From Actinoallomurus iriomotensis (lineage in GTDB: Bacteria; Actinomycetota; Actinomycetes; Streptosporangiales; Streptosporangiaceae), in contig NZ_BSTJ01000020.1 of NCBI RefSeq assembly GCF_030269445.1, forward strand, positions 62,001-126,000: a DNA stretch of 64,000 nt. The letters run 5' to 3'. The position numbers and the translations under genes were made by a program. The notes beneath the pieces were generated by a model that saw nothing but the letters and a program-made list of their open reading frames with translations, had not been told where the DNA came from and did no database searches. This document shows, piece by piece, positions 28,067 through 36,644 of this stretch. Position 1 is the first letter of the stretch. Each line of letters starts with the position of its first letter.

Positions 28067-28828
28067 GTGTCCGGAAAGCGTGCGCTCGTCACCGGTGGTT
28101 CGCGGGGCATCGGCGCGGCCGTGGCCGCGCGGCTGGCGGGGGACGGCTTCACCGTCGCCGTCCACTGCGGGTCCGACGTCGCCGCCGCGCGGGCCGTCGC
28201 CGCCGGGCTTCCGGGCGAGGGCCATGTCGTCGTCGCCGGCGACCTCGCCGACCCGGCACAGGTCCAGCAATTCGTCGGCGAGGCGATCGCCGGGCTCGGC
28301 GGCGTGGACGTGCTGGTCAACAACGCGGCGGTCCACGGTGCGCAGCCGATCGACGCGACCTCGTACGAGGAGTGGCAGGAGGGCTGGCGGCGGGTCATCG
28401 ACGTCAACGTGCACGGCACGGCCAACGTGACCTGGTGCGTCGTCGACCACCTGCGCACCCGGCCGGAGGGCGCCGAGGGCGCGCGGGTCATCAACGTCGG
28501 CTCGCGCGGCGCCTACCGCGGTGAGCCGGTCGCCGTCGCGTACGGGGCGAGCAAGGCGGCGGTGCACGCGATGACCCAGTCGCTCGCGGTCGCCCTGGCG
28601 CCGCACGGCGTCGGCGTCGCGGCCGTCGCCCCGGGGTTCGTCCGGACCGACATGGCCGAGACCCTGCTCTCCGGCCCGGCGGGCGACGCCGTCCGGGCAC
28701 AGAGCCCGTTCGGCCGCGTCGCCGAGCCGGAGGAGGTCGCCGCGGCGGTGGCCTGGCTCGCCTCGCCGGACGCGCTGTGGGCCAGCGGCGCGGTGATCGA
28801 CCTCAACGGCGCCTCCTACCTGCGTTAG
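28067..28828 (+). CDS. SDR-family oxidoreductase
   Basis: The 253-residue short-chain dehydrogenase has the cofactor motif TGGSRGIGAA at residues 9-18, NNAAVHG near 85, and catalytic Ser plus YGASK near 157. The C-terminus ASGAVIDLNGASYLR is typical of the FabG-like branch, so NADP-dependent ketone reduction is likely. GTG 28067 follows AGGGAGG by 6 bases; the longer frame to 27971 has no such site. It overlaps the convergent gene by 4 bp. Confidence 0.9.
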   Translation: MSGKRALVTGGSRGIGAAVAARLAGDGFTVAVHCGSDVAAARAVAAGLPGEGHVVVAGDLADPAQVQQFVGEAIAGLGGVDVLVNNAAVHGAQPIDATSYEEWQEGWRRVIDVNVHGTANVTWCVVDHLRTRPEGAEGARVINVGSRGAYRGEPVAVAYGASKAAVHAMTQSLAVALAPHGVGVAAVAPGFVRTDMAETLLSGPAGDAVRAQSPFGRVAEPEEVAAAVAWLASPDALWASGAVIDLNGASYLR

Positions 28829-29850
28829 TACTTGAGCAGGGAGACCTTCGCCAGGCAACCGTGCACGGTGACGGCCTGGTCGGAGGTGTTGTAGACGCAC
28901 ATCCGCAGCCGGTTCGTGGCGTCGACGCCGAACTGGCCGCCGATCTGGTCGCGGATCGTGCCGTTCTCGTCGGCGGTGTAGGTGAGCCGCCACGGGTCGT
29001 CGATGAAGGTCCCGTCGTCCTTGACCCGGGTCCACGCCACGTCGATCTTCGTGCCGGGGGCGAGGCCGCCCAGCTCGAACAGCGCGTCCGCGTTGACCCA
29101 GTACGCCGCGGTCGCGATCGCCACCGACACGCCGTTCTCGCCGTGGAGGCCGTGCTTGTCGCTGTACTCCTTGGTGAACTTGATGTCGGCGTTCGTGCCG
29201 GCGTCGATGACCTGCGTGCCGTCGACGCCGAGGCTGCAGACCAGGGCCATGTCGTCGTCTCCTCCCGGTGTGGCGCCGACGCGCCACTGTCCGTAGTCGC
29301 TCTTCTCGGCCCGGTCGTAGTCACAGCCGACGCCGCCGATGGTGTGGCCGTTGCTGTACTGCTGCAGGTGGGCGCGCTTGTCCCACTTCCCGCCGGACCA
29401 GGCGTACGTCTGCCACGCCCACGTGGCGTGGCCGCCGTCCAGGGCGCGCTTCACCGGGCCGTACCCGCCGTAGATGCCGACCTGGTCCCGGCCGAGGACC
29501 GAGGCGGCGCCGTCGAGGTAGGCGTTGATGGCGCTCTGTTGACCCGACGAGGCGTCCCAGTCCACGGCGAAGTAGACGGGGCGGCCGTCGGGCATTCCGC
29601 AGGCCCGTGCCTGGGTACGGGCGTCCGTGGCGTCCGCGGCGCCGGCGGCCTTGCCGGCCAGCGCGCGCTTGGCGGTGGTCTCCCAGACGACGACGATCCA
29701 GATGCCGGCGTCGGTCAGCTTGCGGGCCTCGGACGCGGTGAGGTTCTTCGAGGGACTGTGGGACAGGTACCGGCAGACGAACTTGATGCCGGCGGACGTG
29801 AGCGCGGACATGGAGGGACGCCCGAAGGCGTAGTCGATCCCCTCAGGCAC
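28825..29850 (-). CDS. DUF1906 (Rv2525c-like) glycoside-hydrolase-fold protein
   Basis: The first about 205 residues match the Rv2525c-like glycosidase fold: GIDYAFGRPSMSALTSAGIKFVCRYLS, GRPVYFAVDWDASSGQQ, and VGIYGGYGPVKRAL with a conserved Trp-rich end. The family is linked to peptidoglycan or capsule hydrolysis. The C-terminal 130 residues are a separate beta-rich domain that may bind a ligand. No signal peptide is seen, although substrates would be outside the cell. GTG 29850 starts the domain directly. Confidence 0.85.
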   Translation of the reverse strand: MPEGIDYAFGRPSMSALTSAGIKFVCRYLSHSPSKNLTASEARKLTDAGIWIVVVWETTAKRALAGKAAGAADATDARTQARACGMPDGRPVYFAVDWDASSGQQSAINAYLDGAASVLGRDQVGIYGGYGPVKRALDGGHATWAWQTYAWSGGKWDKRAHLQQYSNGHTIGGVGCDYDRAEKSDYGQWRVGATPGGDDDMALVCSLGVDGTQVIDAGTNADIKFTKEYSDKHGLHGENGVSVAIATAAYWVNADALFELGGLAPGTKIDVAWTRVKDDGTFIDDPWRLTYTADENGTIRDQIGGQFGVDATNRLRMCVYNTSDQAVTVHGCLAKVSLLKY

Positions 29851-29950
29851 GGCGCCTCGTCGGGCGTTTCATCTGACCTCCCGGCCGTTCGCGGCGATGC
29901 GGCCAGGACCCAGTGTTGTACGGGATTGCGCGATTTGTGCGGTCTTGGCG

Positions 29951-30562
29951 TTAAGTGGCAAAGCTCCGGATGTGCTCGATCACGGCGGTCACCGTGACGT
30001 ACAGCGGCACGGTGCTCCGTCGTATCTGGGTCAGGAGCAGGCCGCCCTGCACGGCGGCCAGCATCGCGGTGGCCAGCGAGGCGGGGTCGGCGTCGGCGGA
30101 CAGCTCCCCGCGCTCCCGCATCCGGGCCAGTCCCGTACGGATCGGGGCCTCCCAGCGGTTGAAGGCCGCGACGAGGTCCTCGCGCGCGAGGGGGTCGGTC
30201 TCGACGAGTTCGCCGGCGAGGGAGCCGATCTCGCAGCCGCCGGCGCAGTCGCGTGCCTCCTGTGCGGCGATGGCGCCGTCACGCCACATCTCGAGGGCCT
30301 CGAAGCTGTCGAGGGAGTCGAGGACGGGCCGCTGCTTCTCGAGGGTGGCGTCGATCTGGTGCGCGATCACCGCCCGGACCAGGCCCTGCTTGTCGCCGAA
30401 GTAGTGGTAGATCTGCGAGGCGCTGACGCCGGCGGCCTCCTGCACGTCGGGGATGCTCGTGCCCCCGACGCCCTTCTGGAACATCAGCTCCGCGGCGGCG
30501 CGGACGATCCGATCGCGCGTGGGACGTCCTCGGCTGGTCACCTCGCGTCCCGGTTGCGCCAT
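29951..30562 (-). CDS. TetR/AcrR-family regulator
   Basis: The 203-residue protein has the TetR HTH (RDRIVRAAAELMFQKGVGG, then VQEAAGVSASQIYHYFGDKQGLV). A C-terminal domain with CAGGCEIGSLAGELVE follows. ATG 30562 is chosen because the longer frame to 30592 would start inside the operator at 30581-30596. The divergent SDR gene at 30651 is the likely target, with two TGGAA-type dyads between them. Confidence 0.9.
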   Translation of the reverse strand: MAQPGREVTSRGRPTRDRIVRAAAELMFQKGVGGTSIPDVQEAAGVSASQIYHYFGDKQGLVRAVIAHQIDATLEKQRPVLDSLDSFEALEMWRDGAIAAQEARDCAGGCEIGSLAGELVETDPLAREDLVAAFNRWEAPIRTGLARMRERGELSADADPASLATAMLAAVQGGLLLTQIRRSTVPLYVTVTAVIEHIRSFAT

Positions 30563-30580
30563 GTGATCAGCGTATCCGAC

Positions 30581-30630
30581 TGGAATTGACATTCCAATCG
30601 CCGTCGGCTAGGACTGGAAAGGTCATTCCA
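30581..30630. promoter_or_regulatory. Consensus promoter bracketed by two TetR operators
   Basis: TGGAATTGACATTCCA (30581-30596) is a perfect 6-bp-arm dyad; TGGAAAGGTCATTCCA (30615-30630) is a second with 5-bp arms. The -35 TTGACA (30586-30591) lies inside the first, and a TAGGAC -10 (30609-30614) follows after exactly 17 bases. Binding would block the SDR promoter outright. The SDR start codon is 20 bp downstream. Confidence 0.85.
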
Positions 30631-30650
30631 ATGAGAGCCCCGGAGGAGTC

Positions 30651-31391
30651 ATGGGATCACTGGACGGATCGATCGCGCTGGTCACGGGCGCGACGGCCGG
30701 CATCGGCCGGGCGGTGGCGCTCCAGCTCGCCGAGCTCGGCGCGGAGGTCATCGTGCACGGCCGCAACACCGCGCGCGGGCGGGAGACGGTGGCGGAGATC
30801 GAGGCGGCGGGCGGCCGGGCCCGCTTCGTGGCCGCCGATCTGGGCGCCGCGGACGAGGTGCGCCGGCTCGCCAAGGAGGCGGGCGACGTGGACATCCTGA
30901 TCAACAACGCCGGGGTCTACCGGTTCGGCGCCACGTCGGAGGTCGACGACGCGACCTTCGACGAGCACATCGACACGAACCTGCGGGCGCCGTTCATCCT
31001 GGTCCAGGAACTCGCACCGGGCATGGCGGCACGCGGGCGCGGCTCGGTGGTCAACGTCTCCACGGTCGCCGCGTCGGCCCCGGTTCGCAGCGGCGGGATC
31101 TACGGAGCGTCCAAGGCGGCACTGGAACTGCTGACGCGGGTGTGGGCCGATGAGTTCGGGTCGTCGGGCGTCCGGGTGAACGCGGTCTCGTCCGGGCCGG
31201 CGTACACGCCCGGCACGGAGGGCTTCGGGGAGATGATCAACGCGCTGGGGGCGACGACGATCACCGGCCGTCCCGCCGACGCGGCCGAGATCGCGGCCGC
31301 GATCACCTTCCTGTGCACCCCGGCGGCGAGCTATGTGAACGGCACGGTGCTGGAGGCGACCGGCGGCAAGCCGGCACTCACCGTGGCGTAG
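30651..31391 (+). CDS. SDR-family oxidoreductase under TetR control
   Basis: The 246-residue enzyme has GATAGIGRAV at residues 13-22, NNAGVYRFG near 84, catalytic YGASK near 150, and a C-terminal YVNGTVLEATGG. It is a classical SDR; the substrate is unknown. GGAGGAG lies directly before ATG 30651. Expression should be induced when the divergent TetR protein binds its ligand, as is usual for detoxifying reductases. Confidence 0.92.
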   Translation: MGSLDGSIALVTGATAGIGRAVALQLAELGAEVIVHGRNTARGRETVAEIEAAGGRARFVAADLGAADEVRRLAKEAGDVDILINNAGVYRFGATSEVDDATFDEHIDTNLRAPFILVQELAPGMAARGRGSVVNVSTVAASAPVRSGGIYGASKAALELLTRVWADEFGSSGVRVNAVSSGPAYTPGTEGFGEMINALGATTITGRPADAAEIAAAITFLCTPAASYVNGTVLEATGGKPALTVA

Positions 31392-31495
31392 GTCCGCCGC
31401 ACGTCTTCGTGGAGCGTGAACTCACTCGCGGGTGGCGACAGGGCGCAACGGTCCCATGGCGAGAGTGGGCGCCGTCGCTGTGCCAGGCTGGTCGC

Positions 31496-31924
31496 ATGCC
31501 ATCGTCCCGCTCCAGAGGCGACGTCGGAGGCATCGCCTCCGACGTCGCCGCGTTCCACGCCGCGTTCGGCCTGCCCCGCAACGACACTCCCACGGTCGAC
31601 GTGCCCGCCGAGGTCGCGGCGCTCCGCGTCCGCCTGCTCGCCGAGGAGGTCGAGGAGTTCGCCGCCGCCACCGACGACCGCGACATCGTGGGCATCGCCG
31701 ACGCGCTGGCCGACGTCGTCTACGTCGCCTACGGCGCGGCCGTGACCTACGGCATCGACCTCGACGCGGTGCTCGCCGAGGTCCACCGGTCGAACATGAC
31801 CAAGCTCGACGCCGACGGCCGGGTGCTGTTGCGCGAGGACGGCAAGGTCATGAAGTCCGGCCGCTACACCCCACCGGACGTCGCCGGCGTCCTCCGCGAC
31901 CAGTCCCGCGGCTCCACGACCTAA
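31496..31924 (+). CDS. MazG-like nucleotide pyrophosphohydrolase-domain protein
   Basis: The 142-residue protein has the all-alpha NTP-PPase pattern. RLLAEEVEEFAAAT supplies the EExxE metal ligands near residue 48, GIADALADVVYVAYG the ExxD-like second motif, and EVHRSNMTKL follows. The family hydrolyses non-canonical (d)NTPs or phosphoribosyl-ATP-like substrates; the length suits a single-domain house-cleaning enzyme. Its TAA overlaps the stop of the convergent lyase gene by a few bases. Confidence 0.85.
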   Translation: MPSSRSRGDVGGIASDVAAFHAAFGLPRNDTPTVDVPAEVAALRVRLLAEEVEEFAAATDDRDIVGIADALADVVYVAYGAAVTYGIDLDAVLAEVHRSNMTKLDADGRVLLREDGKVMKSGRYTPPDVAGVLRDQSRGSTT

Positions 31925-33318
31925 AAGATCGAGTCTCCTTCCACCGGCGCGAAACGGGCCTGGAAGAAGCGGAGGTGTTCGGGCTCGTGGACGAACGTGA
32001 GACCGGTGGTGATCGCGTCCCTCTCTTTGAAGACACGGATGACGCTTTCGGCGACAACGTCGATGTGGTTGCGGGTGTAGACGCGTCGCGGGATGGCCAG
32101 CCGGACGAGTTCGAGGGCGGGGACGCGATTCTGTCCGGTGATCGGGTCGCGGCCGGCCGACACCATGCCGCGTTCGACTCCGCGTACCCCGGCGTCGGCG
32201 TAAAGCGCGGCGGCGAGAGTCTGGGCGGGAAGCTGGGCGCGCGGGATGTGCGGCAGGATCGCCGCCGCGTCCAGGAACACCGCATGCCCGCCGATGGGCC
32301 GTACCACCGGCACACCCATATCGATCAGGCGTTCGCCGAGGTAGGCGACCTGCTGCACGCGTGCCCGAATGCTCTCATCGACGATCGACTCTTCAATGCC
32401 GACTGCCAGCGCCTCCATGTCGCGGCCCGCCATGCCGCCGTAGGTGTGCAGGCCCTCGTAGACGACGCACAGGTCACGGGCCTTCGCCGCGAGATCCGGA
32501 TCGCGCACCCCCAGCCATCCGCCGATGTTGGTGAAGCTGTCCTTCTTCGCCGACATGGTCGCGCCGTCGGTCAGGTCGCACATCGCGCGCAGGATCTCGG
32601 CGATCGTGCGGCCCTCCCAGCCACGCTCACGTTGCTGCACGAACCAGGCGTTCTCCACCGCCCGGGCCGCGTCGAGGATCAGGAGAATGCCTCGCCGCCG
32701 GGTGATTTCGCGGACCTCTGCCAGATTGGCCATGCTGATGGGCTGGCCACCGGCCATGTTGACGGGCGCCCCGATCGACACGTACGGGACGGAGTCCGCG
32801 CCGACCTCGTCGATGACGGCGGTCAGCTTCGCCAGGTCCACGTCGCCCTTGAACGGAAGTTCGGCGGCCGGATCGTGGGCCTCGTCGATGATCACATCGT
32901 GGAAGGTCGCGCCGTTGCGTTCCTGGTGCAGCCGGGTACTGGGAAAGTACATGTTCCCGGGGACGTGGTCGCCGGGCGTGATCAGGCATTGGGACAGGAT
33001 GTTCTCCGCCGCCCGCCCCTGGTGGGTGGGGATGATGTGTTCGTAGCCGTAGTGGGCACGGACGGCGCTCTCCAGCCGGTCGAAGCTCCGCGCCCCCGCG
33101 TAGGCCTCATCGCCGATCATCATCGCGGCCCATTGCCGGTCGGACATGGCGTTCGTGCCCGAATCGGTGAACAGGTCGATATAGACGTCATCGGACCGCA
33201 AGAGAACCGTGTTGAAGCCGGCCTCCGCGATGGCATGCCGGCGTTCCTCCCGGCTCTTGGTCCGGATCGGTTCCACGACCTTGATCCGCCAGGGCTCGGC
33301 GGGATATTCGGCGGGCAT
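31921..33318 (-). CDS. Tyrosine phenol-lyase-like beta-eliminating lyase
   Basis: The 465-residue PLP enzyme is closer to tyrosine phenol-lyase than to tryptophanase by eye. Both share SGTNAMSDRQWAAMMIGDEA, THQGRAAENILSQ, and VERGMVSAGRDPITG, whose Arg corresponds to the phenol-binding Arg381. The PLP lysine lies in ATMSAKKDS. The enzyme would split tyrosine-type substrates into a phenol, pyruvate and ammonia, or run in reverse. It is the last of a four-gene operon, 16 bp after the halogenase, with GAGGAG before ATG 33318. Action on a halotyrosine is inferred. Confidence 0.85.
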   Translation of the reverse strand: MPAEYPAEPWRIKVVEPIRTKSREERRHAIAEAGFNTVLLRSDDVYIDLFTDSGTNAMSDRQWAAMMIGDEAYAGARSFDRLESAVRAHYGYEHIIPTHQGRAAENILSQCLITPGDHVPGNMYFPSTRLHQERNGATFHDVIIDEAHDPAAELPFKGDVDLAKLTAVIDEVGADSVPYVSIGAPVNMAGGQPISMANLAEVREITRRRGILLILDAARAVENAWFVQQRERGWEGRTIAEILRAMCDLTDGATMSAKKDSFTNIGGWLGVRDPDLAAKARDLCVVYEGLHTYGGMAGRDMEALAVGIEESIVDESIRARVQQVAYLGERLIDMGVPVVRPIGGHAVFLDAAAILPHIPRAQLPAQTLAAALYADAGVRGVERGMVSAGRDPITGQNRVPALELVRLAIPRRVYTRNHIDVVAESVIRVFKERDAITTGLTFVHEPEHLRFFQARFAPVEGDSIF

Positions 33319-33334
33319 CGTCTTTCTCCTCTGG

Positions 33335-34849
33335 TCAGGCCGGGGAAACGGTTGTGGACGATGAACTGGGCGGTTCTTCCCAGCGCAGTCCGTCGGACGA
33401 GGGGACGAGGCCGCCAGGGGACAACGGCGCCTCTTCGGCGAGTTCGCCGAGCGCGGCCCGTGACTGCAGCCGTGAGCCCTCGTCCATGAGACCCGGGACG
33501 AACGGTCTGCGGCCGACCGCGCCCACCTCGCCGTCGGGCCGGCCCGCGATCCGGTCGACCGCGTCACCGAACTCGCGGGCCGCCCCGGCGACACGCTCTC
33601 GGGCGGATCGGCTCACCAAGGCGTTCTCGCCGGAGGCGACACCGCCGACGAGGTCGACGAAGGCCTCGATCTCACTGTCCGGGCAGTTCGTCACCTTCTT
33701 CGCCGCCCAGAAGTAGGACTGTTCGTCGACATGCATCTGGTAGAAGGAGATCAGGAACTGGTAGAAGAGGCCGAACTCCCGGCGGTAGCGGGCCTCGAAC
33801 TCCGCGAAGGCCCGTGCCTCCTCCATGCCACCGTCCAGGACGCTGTTGATGGAACGGGCCGCGAGCAGCCCGCTGTACGTGGCCAGGTGCACGCCCGAGG
33901 AGAAGACCGGGTCGATGAAGCACGCCGCGTCGCCGACGAGGGCCATGCCCGGCCGCCAGAAGGCCGTGTTGCGGTATGAGTAGTCCTTCCGCGTCCGGAT
34001 CTGGCCGTACGGCCCGGTCGTCACCCGTTTCGCGTCCTTGAGGAAGTCGGCCATCTCCGGGCAGTCCGTGATCAGCGCCATGAGGGCCTGCTCCGGGTCA
34101 CCCTGCACGCGTGCGGCCATCTCCCGCTTCACGACGGCGCCGACACTCGTCAGCTCGGCGCTCAGCGGTATGTACCAGAACCAGCCGTCGGAGAAGGCCG
34201 CGCAGAAAATGTTGCCGGCGTTGGGCGCGGGCAGGCGCCTGCCGCCCTCGAAGTAGCCGAACAGGGCGATGTTCTGGAAGAACTCGGAGTACTGCCGCTC
34301 ACCGCGTACACCCTTCCGTACGCGACTGGTGTGCCCGGACGCGTCGATCACGAAGCGGGCGTCGGCCTGCCGCTCGTCGCCGGACGGGTCGGTGAACCGT
34401 ACGCCGCGTACGGCGTCGTCATCCTCGACCAGGCCGGTGACCGTATGGCCCTGGCGGACCTCGGCTCCCTTGCGCGCGGCGTTCCGCAGCAGGATGTCGT
34501 CGAACTTCATCCGCTCGACCTGGTAGGCGTGTGAGGTCGGCCCCGCCATGCGGCGGGAGGTGGCGAAGGTGAAGGTCCACGGCTCATCGCTGGCCCCCCA
34601 TCGGAACGTGCCGCCGCGTTTACGGACGAATCCGGCTTCGGCGATCTCGTCGGCGACGCCGAGCATGCGGCAGACCCCGTGCACGGTCGCGGGGAGCAGC
34701 GACTCGCCGATCTGGTAACGGGGAAAGGTCTCCCGTTCCAGCACGAGCACCCGGTGACCTGCTTGGGCGGCCAACGTCGCGACGGTCGAGCCGGCGGGCC
34801 CGCCACCGACCACGACCACATCGAAGACCTCAGTGGGCGATGCCGTCAT
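33335..34849 (-). CDS. FAD-dependent halogenase
   Basis: The 504-residue protein has the FAD motif VVVGGGPAGSTVA at residues 10-22, RYQIGESLLP, the probable catalytic lysine in FVRKRGGTFRWG near residue 75, and WFWYIPL, the WxWxIP signature of flavin halogenases. GDAACFIDPVFSSGVHLA closes the FAD site. It resembles halogenases acting on phenols or carrier-bound aminoacyl groups. ATG 34849 follows AAGGAGCC. It starts 13 bp after the A-PCP gene, so an aminoacyl-S-PCP substrate is plausible. A reductase partner is not encoded here. Confidence 0.9.
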   Translation of the reverse strand: MTASPTEVFDVVVVGGGPAGSTVATLAAQAGHRVLVLERETFPRYQIGESLLPATVHGVCRMLGVADEIAEAGFVRKRGGTFRWGASDEPWTFTFATSRRMAGPTSHAYQVERMKFDDILLRNAARKGAEVRQGHTVTGLVEDDDAVRGVRFTDPSGDERQADARFVIDASGHTSRVRKGVRGERQYSEFFQNIALFGYFEGGRRLPAPNAGNIFCAAFSDGWFWYIPLSAELTSVGAVVKREMAARVQGDPEQALMALITDCPEMADFLKDAKRVTTGPYGQIRTRKDYSYRNTAFWRPGMALVGDAACFIDPVFSSGVHLATYSGLLAARSINSVLDGGMEEARAFAEFEARYRREFGLFYQFLISFYQMHVDEQSYFWAAKKVTNCPDSEIEAFVDLVGGVASGENALVSRSARERVAGAAREFGDAVDRIAGRPDGEVGAVGRRPFVPGLMDEGSRLQSRAALGELAEEAPLSPGGLVPSSDGLRWEEPPSSSSTTVSPA

Positions 34850-34862
34850 GAATGGCTCCTTG

Positions 34863-36644
34863 TCAACTCGATCGGCGGACGGCCGGACCGTCCGGCCCCA
34901 GGTGGTCCGCCAGGCTCGCGACGGTGGGAAAGTCGAGCAGGTCCTCCAGCTCGCACCGGACACCCATCGCGGTGAGCCGGGCCGCGGACTCCGCGGCCAG
35001 GAGACTGTCCCCTCCCAGGTCGACGAAGTCGTCGTCGGCGCCGATGTCATCGACGTTGAGCAGCTCGGACCAGAGCATCGCGATCGTCTGCTGCAGGCCG
35101 TCGCCGGGAGGCACGTACGGGGTGGTGAGCGCCGGGCGGGCGAACTCGGGAGCGGGCAGCGCCGCCCGGTCCACCTTGCCGTGCGCGGTGGACGGCAGTG
35201 CGGCGAGGAGGACGTACACGGCGGGGATCATGAAGCCGGGCAACCGCCCGCCCAGGAACGCGCGCAGGTCCGTGGCGGTCGGTTCGCCCTGTGCCACCAG
35301 GTAGGCGGCGAGACACTGCCGTCCGCCGCCACGCGTCACGAGGACGACGGCCGCCTGGCTCACCGCGGGGTGGGCGAGCAGCGCTCGCTCGACCTCGCCG
35401 AGCTCGATGCGATGTCCCCGGACCTTGACCTGCTGGTCGACTCTGCCGAGGAACTCCAGTGCACCGTCAGGGCGCATGCGGACACGATCACCGGTCTGAT
35501 AGGCGGCGGGATCTCCCACGAATCGCTCGGCGGTGAGCTCAGGCCGGTTCAGGTATCCGCGGGCCACGCACGCGCCACTGATCAGGAGTTGCCCGGCCTG
35601 ACCGTCGGGCACCGGTCGTCCGTCCGGGCCCGCCACCACGACGTCGGCACCGGTGATCGGGGTCCCGATCACCGGCTGCCGGTGATCGGCCACGCGCGCC
35701 GAGGTGGCGAAGACCGTGCACTCGCTCGGGCCGTACAGGTTGACGGCGATCGTGCGCGGGGCTTCCCGCAGGCGGTTCCACAGTCCCTGTCCGACGGCTT
35801 CACCGCCGAGAAGCACCATCGCCGGCGGCCGGGCGGTCTCCAGCAGCCCGGCGGTGATCATCGGCTCAAGAATGCTGGGAACGGCCTCCATGACGTCGAT
35901 GTCATGCTCCGTGACGAGGTCGACCAACGCGCGAGGGTCACGATGAGTGCTTCCGTCCGCCAGCACCAGGCGGTGCCCCGCGAGCATCCACATCAGGGGA
36001 TTCCAGGACGCGTCAAAGGAGAACGCGAATGAATGCGCCACGTTCAGGCGCTCACGCTCCGCGGCTTCGACCGCGACGGGAAACAGCGAGCGCTCGTGCT
36101 CGGCGTACAGATTGGTGAGGTTGCGCTGTTCGACGACCACGCCTTTGGGGGCGCCGGACGATCCGGACGTGTAGACGACGTACGCGGCGTGGTGCGGCAG
36201 GATCGGCCCACCGCGTTCGGCATCGGTCAGGTTCCGGGTGTCCTCATCCGCCGTCGGTCCATTCACGATGATCCGGTCGACTGAGGGCGCCAGATGCGGA
36301 GCGCTCCGCTCGTCGGTCAGCACAATGGCCGGGTTCGCGTCCCCCAGCATGAGGGCGATTCGCGGGTCGCGCGGATCGATCGCCAGGTGGACGGCACCCG
36401 CCTTGAGCACCGCGAGCAGCGCTTGTACGGAGGCGATGGAACGATTCAGCACGCATCCGACCACCTGCTCGGCGCCGGCGCCATGGCGGACCAGCCGGCG
36501 GGCCAGCGCGTTGGCCGCGGTGTTCAACTCCCCGAAGGTCGCGGACTGCGATCCACAGACCACGGCGACCTCGTCCGGCCGCCGATTCGCCTGGTGTTCG
36601 AACAGTCCCAGGACCGATGCCCGCGCGACCCGTCCGCCGTTCAC
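34863..36644 (-). CDS. NRPS adenylation-PCP didomain
   Basis: The 593-residue stand-alone module has an A domain (residues 1-510) with YTSGSSGAPKG, FSFDASW, NLYGPSECTV, YQTGDRVRM and the core K near VKVRGHRIELGEVE. A carrier domain with DLGGDSLLAAE, the phosphopantetheine serine, follows near residue 550. Reading the pocket by eye gives D-A-N-E-L-G-L-V-F-K, which I cannot assign to an amino acid. No condensation domain is present, so it loads one amino acid for tailoring. GTG 36644 overlaps the thioesterase stop (GTGA). Confidence 0.93.
   Translation of the reverse strand: MNGGRVARASVLGLFEHQANRRPDEVAVVCGSQSATFGELNTAANALARRLVRHGAGAEQVVGCVLNRSIASVQALLAVLKAGAVHLAIDPRDPRIALMLGDANPAIVLTDERSAPHLAPSVDRIIVNGPTADEDTRNLTDAERGGPILPHHAAYVVYTSGSSGAPKGVVVEQRNLTNLYAEHERSLFPVAVEAAERERLNVAHSFAFSFDASWNPLMWMLAGHRLVLADGSTHRDPRALVDLVTEHDIDVMEAVPSILEPMITAGLLETARPPAMVLLGGEAVGQGLWNRLREAPRTIAVNLYGPSECTVFATSARVADHRQPVIGTPITGADVVVAGPDGRPVPDGQAGQLLISGACVARGYLNRPELTAERFVGDPAAYQTGDRVRMRPDGALEFLGRVDQQVKVRGHRIELGEVERALLAHPAVSQAAVVLVTRGGGRQCLAAYLVAQGEPTATDLRAFLGGRLPGFMIPAVYVLLAALPSTAHGKVDRAALPAPEFARPALTTPYVPPGDGLQQTIAMLWSELLNVDDIGADDDFVDLGGDSLLAAESAARLTAMGVRCELEDLLDFPTVASLADHLGPDGPAVRRSS

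Noticed and set aside
31921-33318. Calling the lyase a tryptophanase (TnaA)
   Set aside because: Key stretches (SGTNAMSD, ERGMVSAGR) match tyrosine phenol-lyase better by eye than E. coli tryptophanase.
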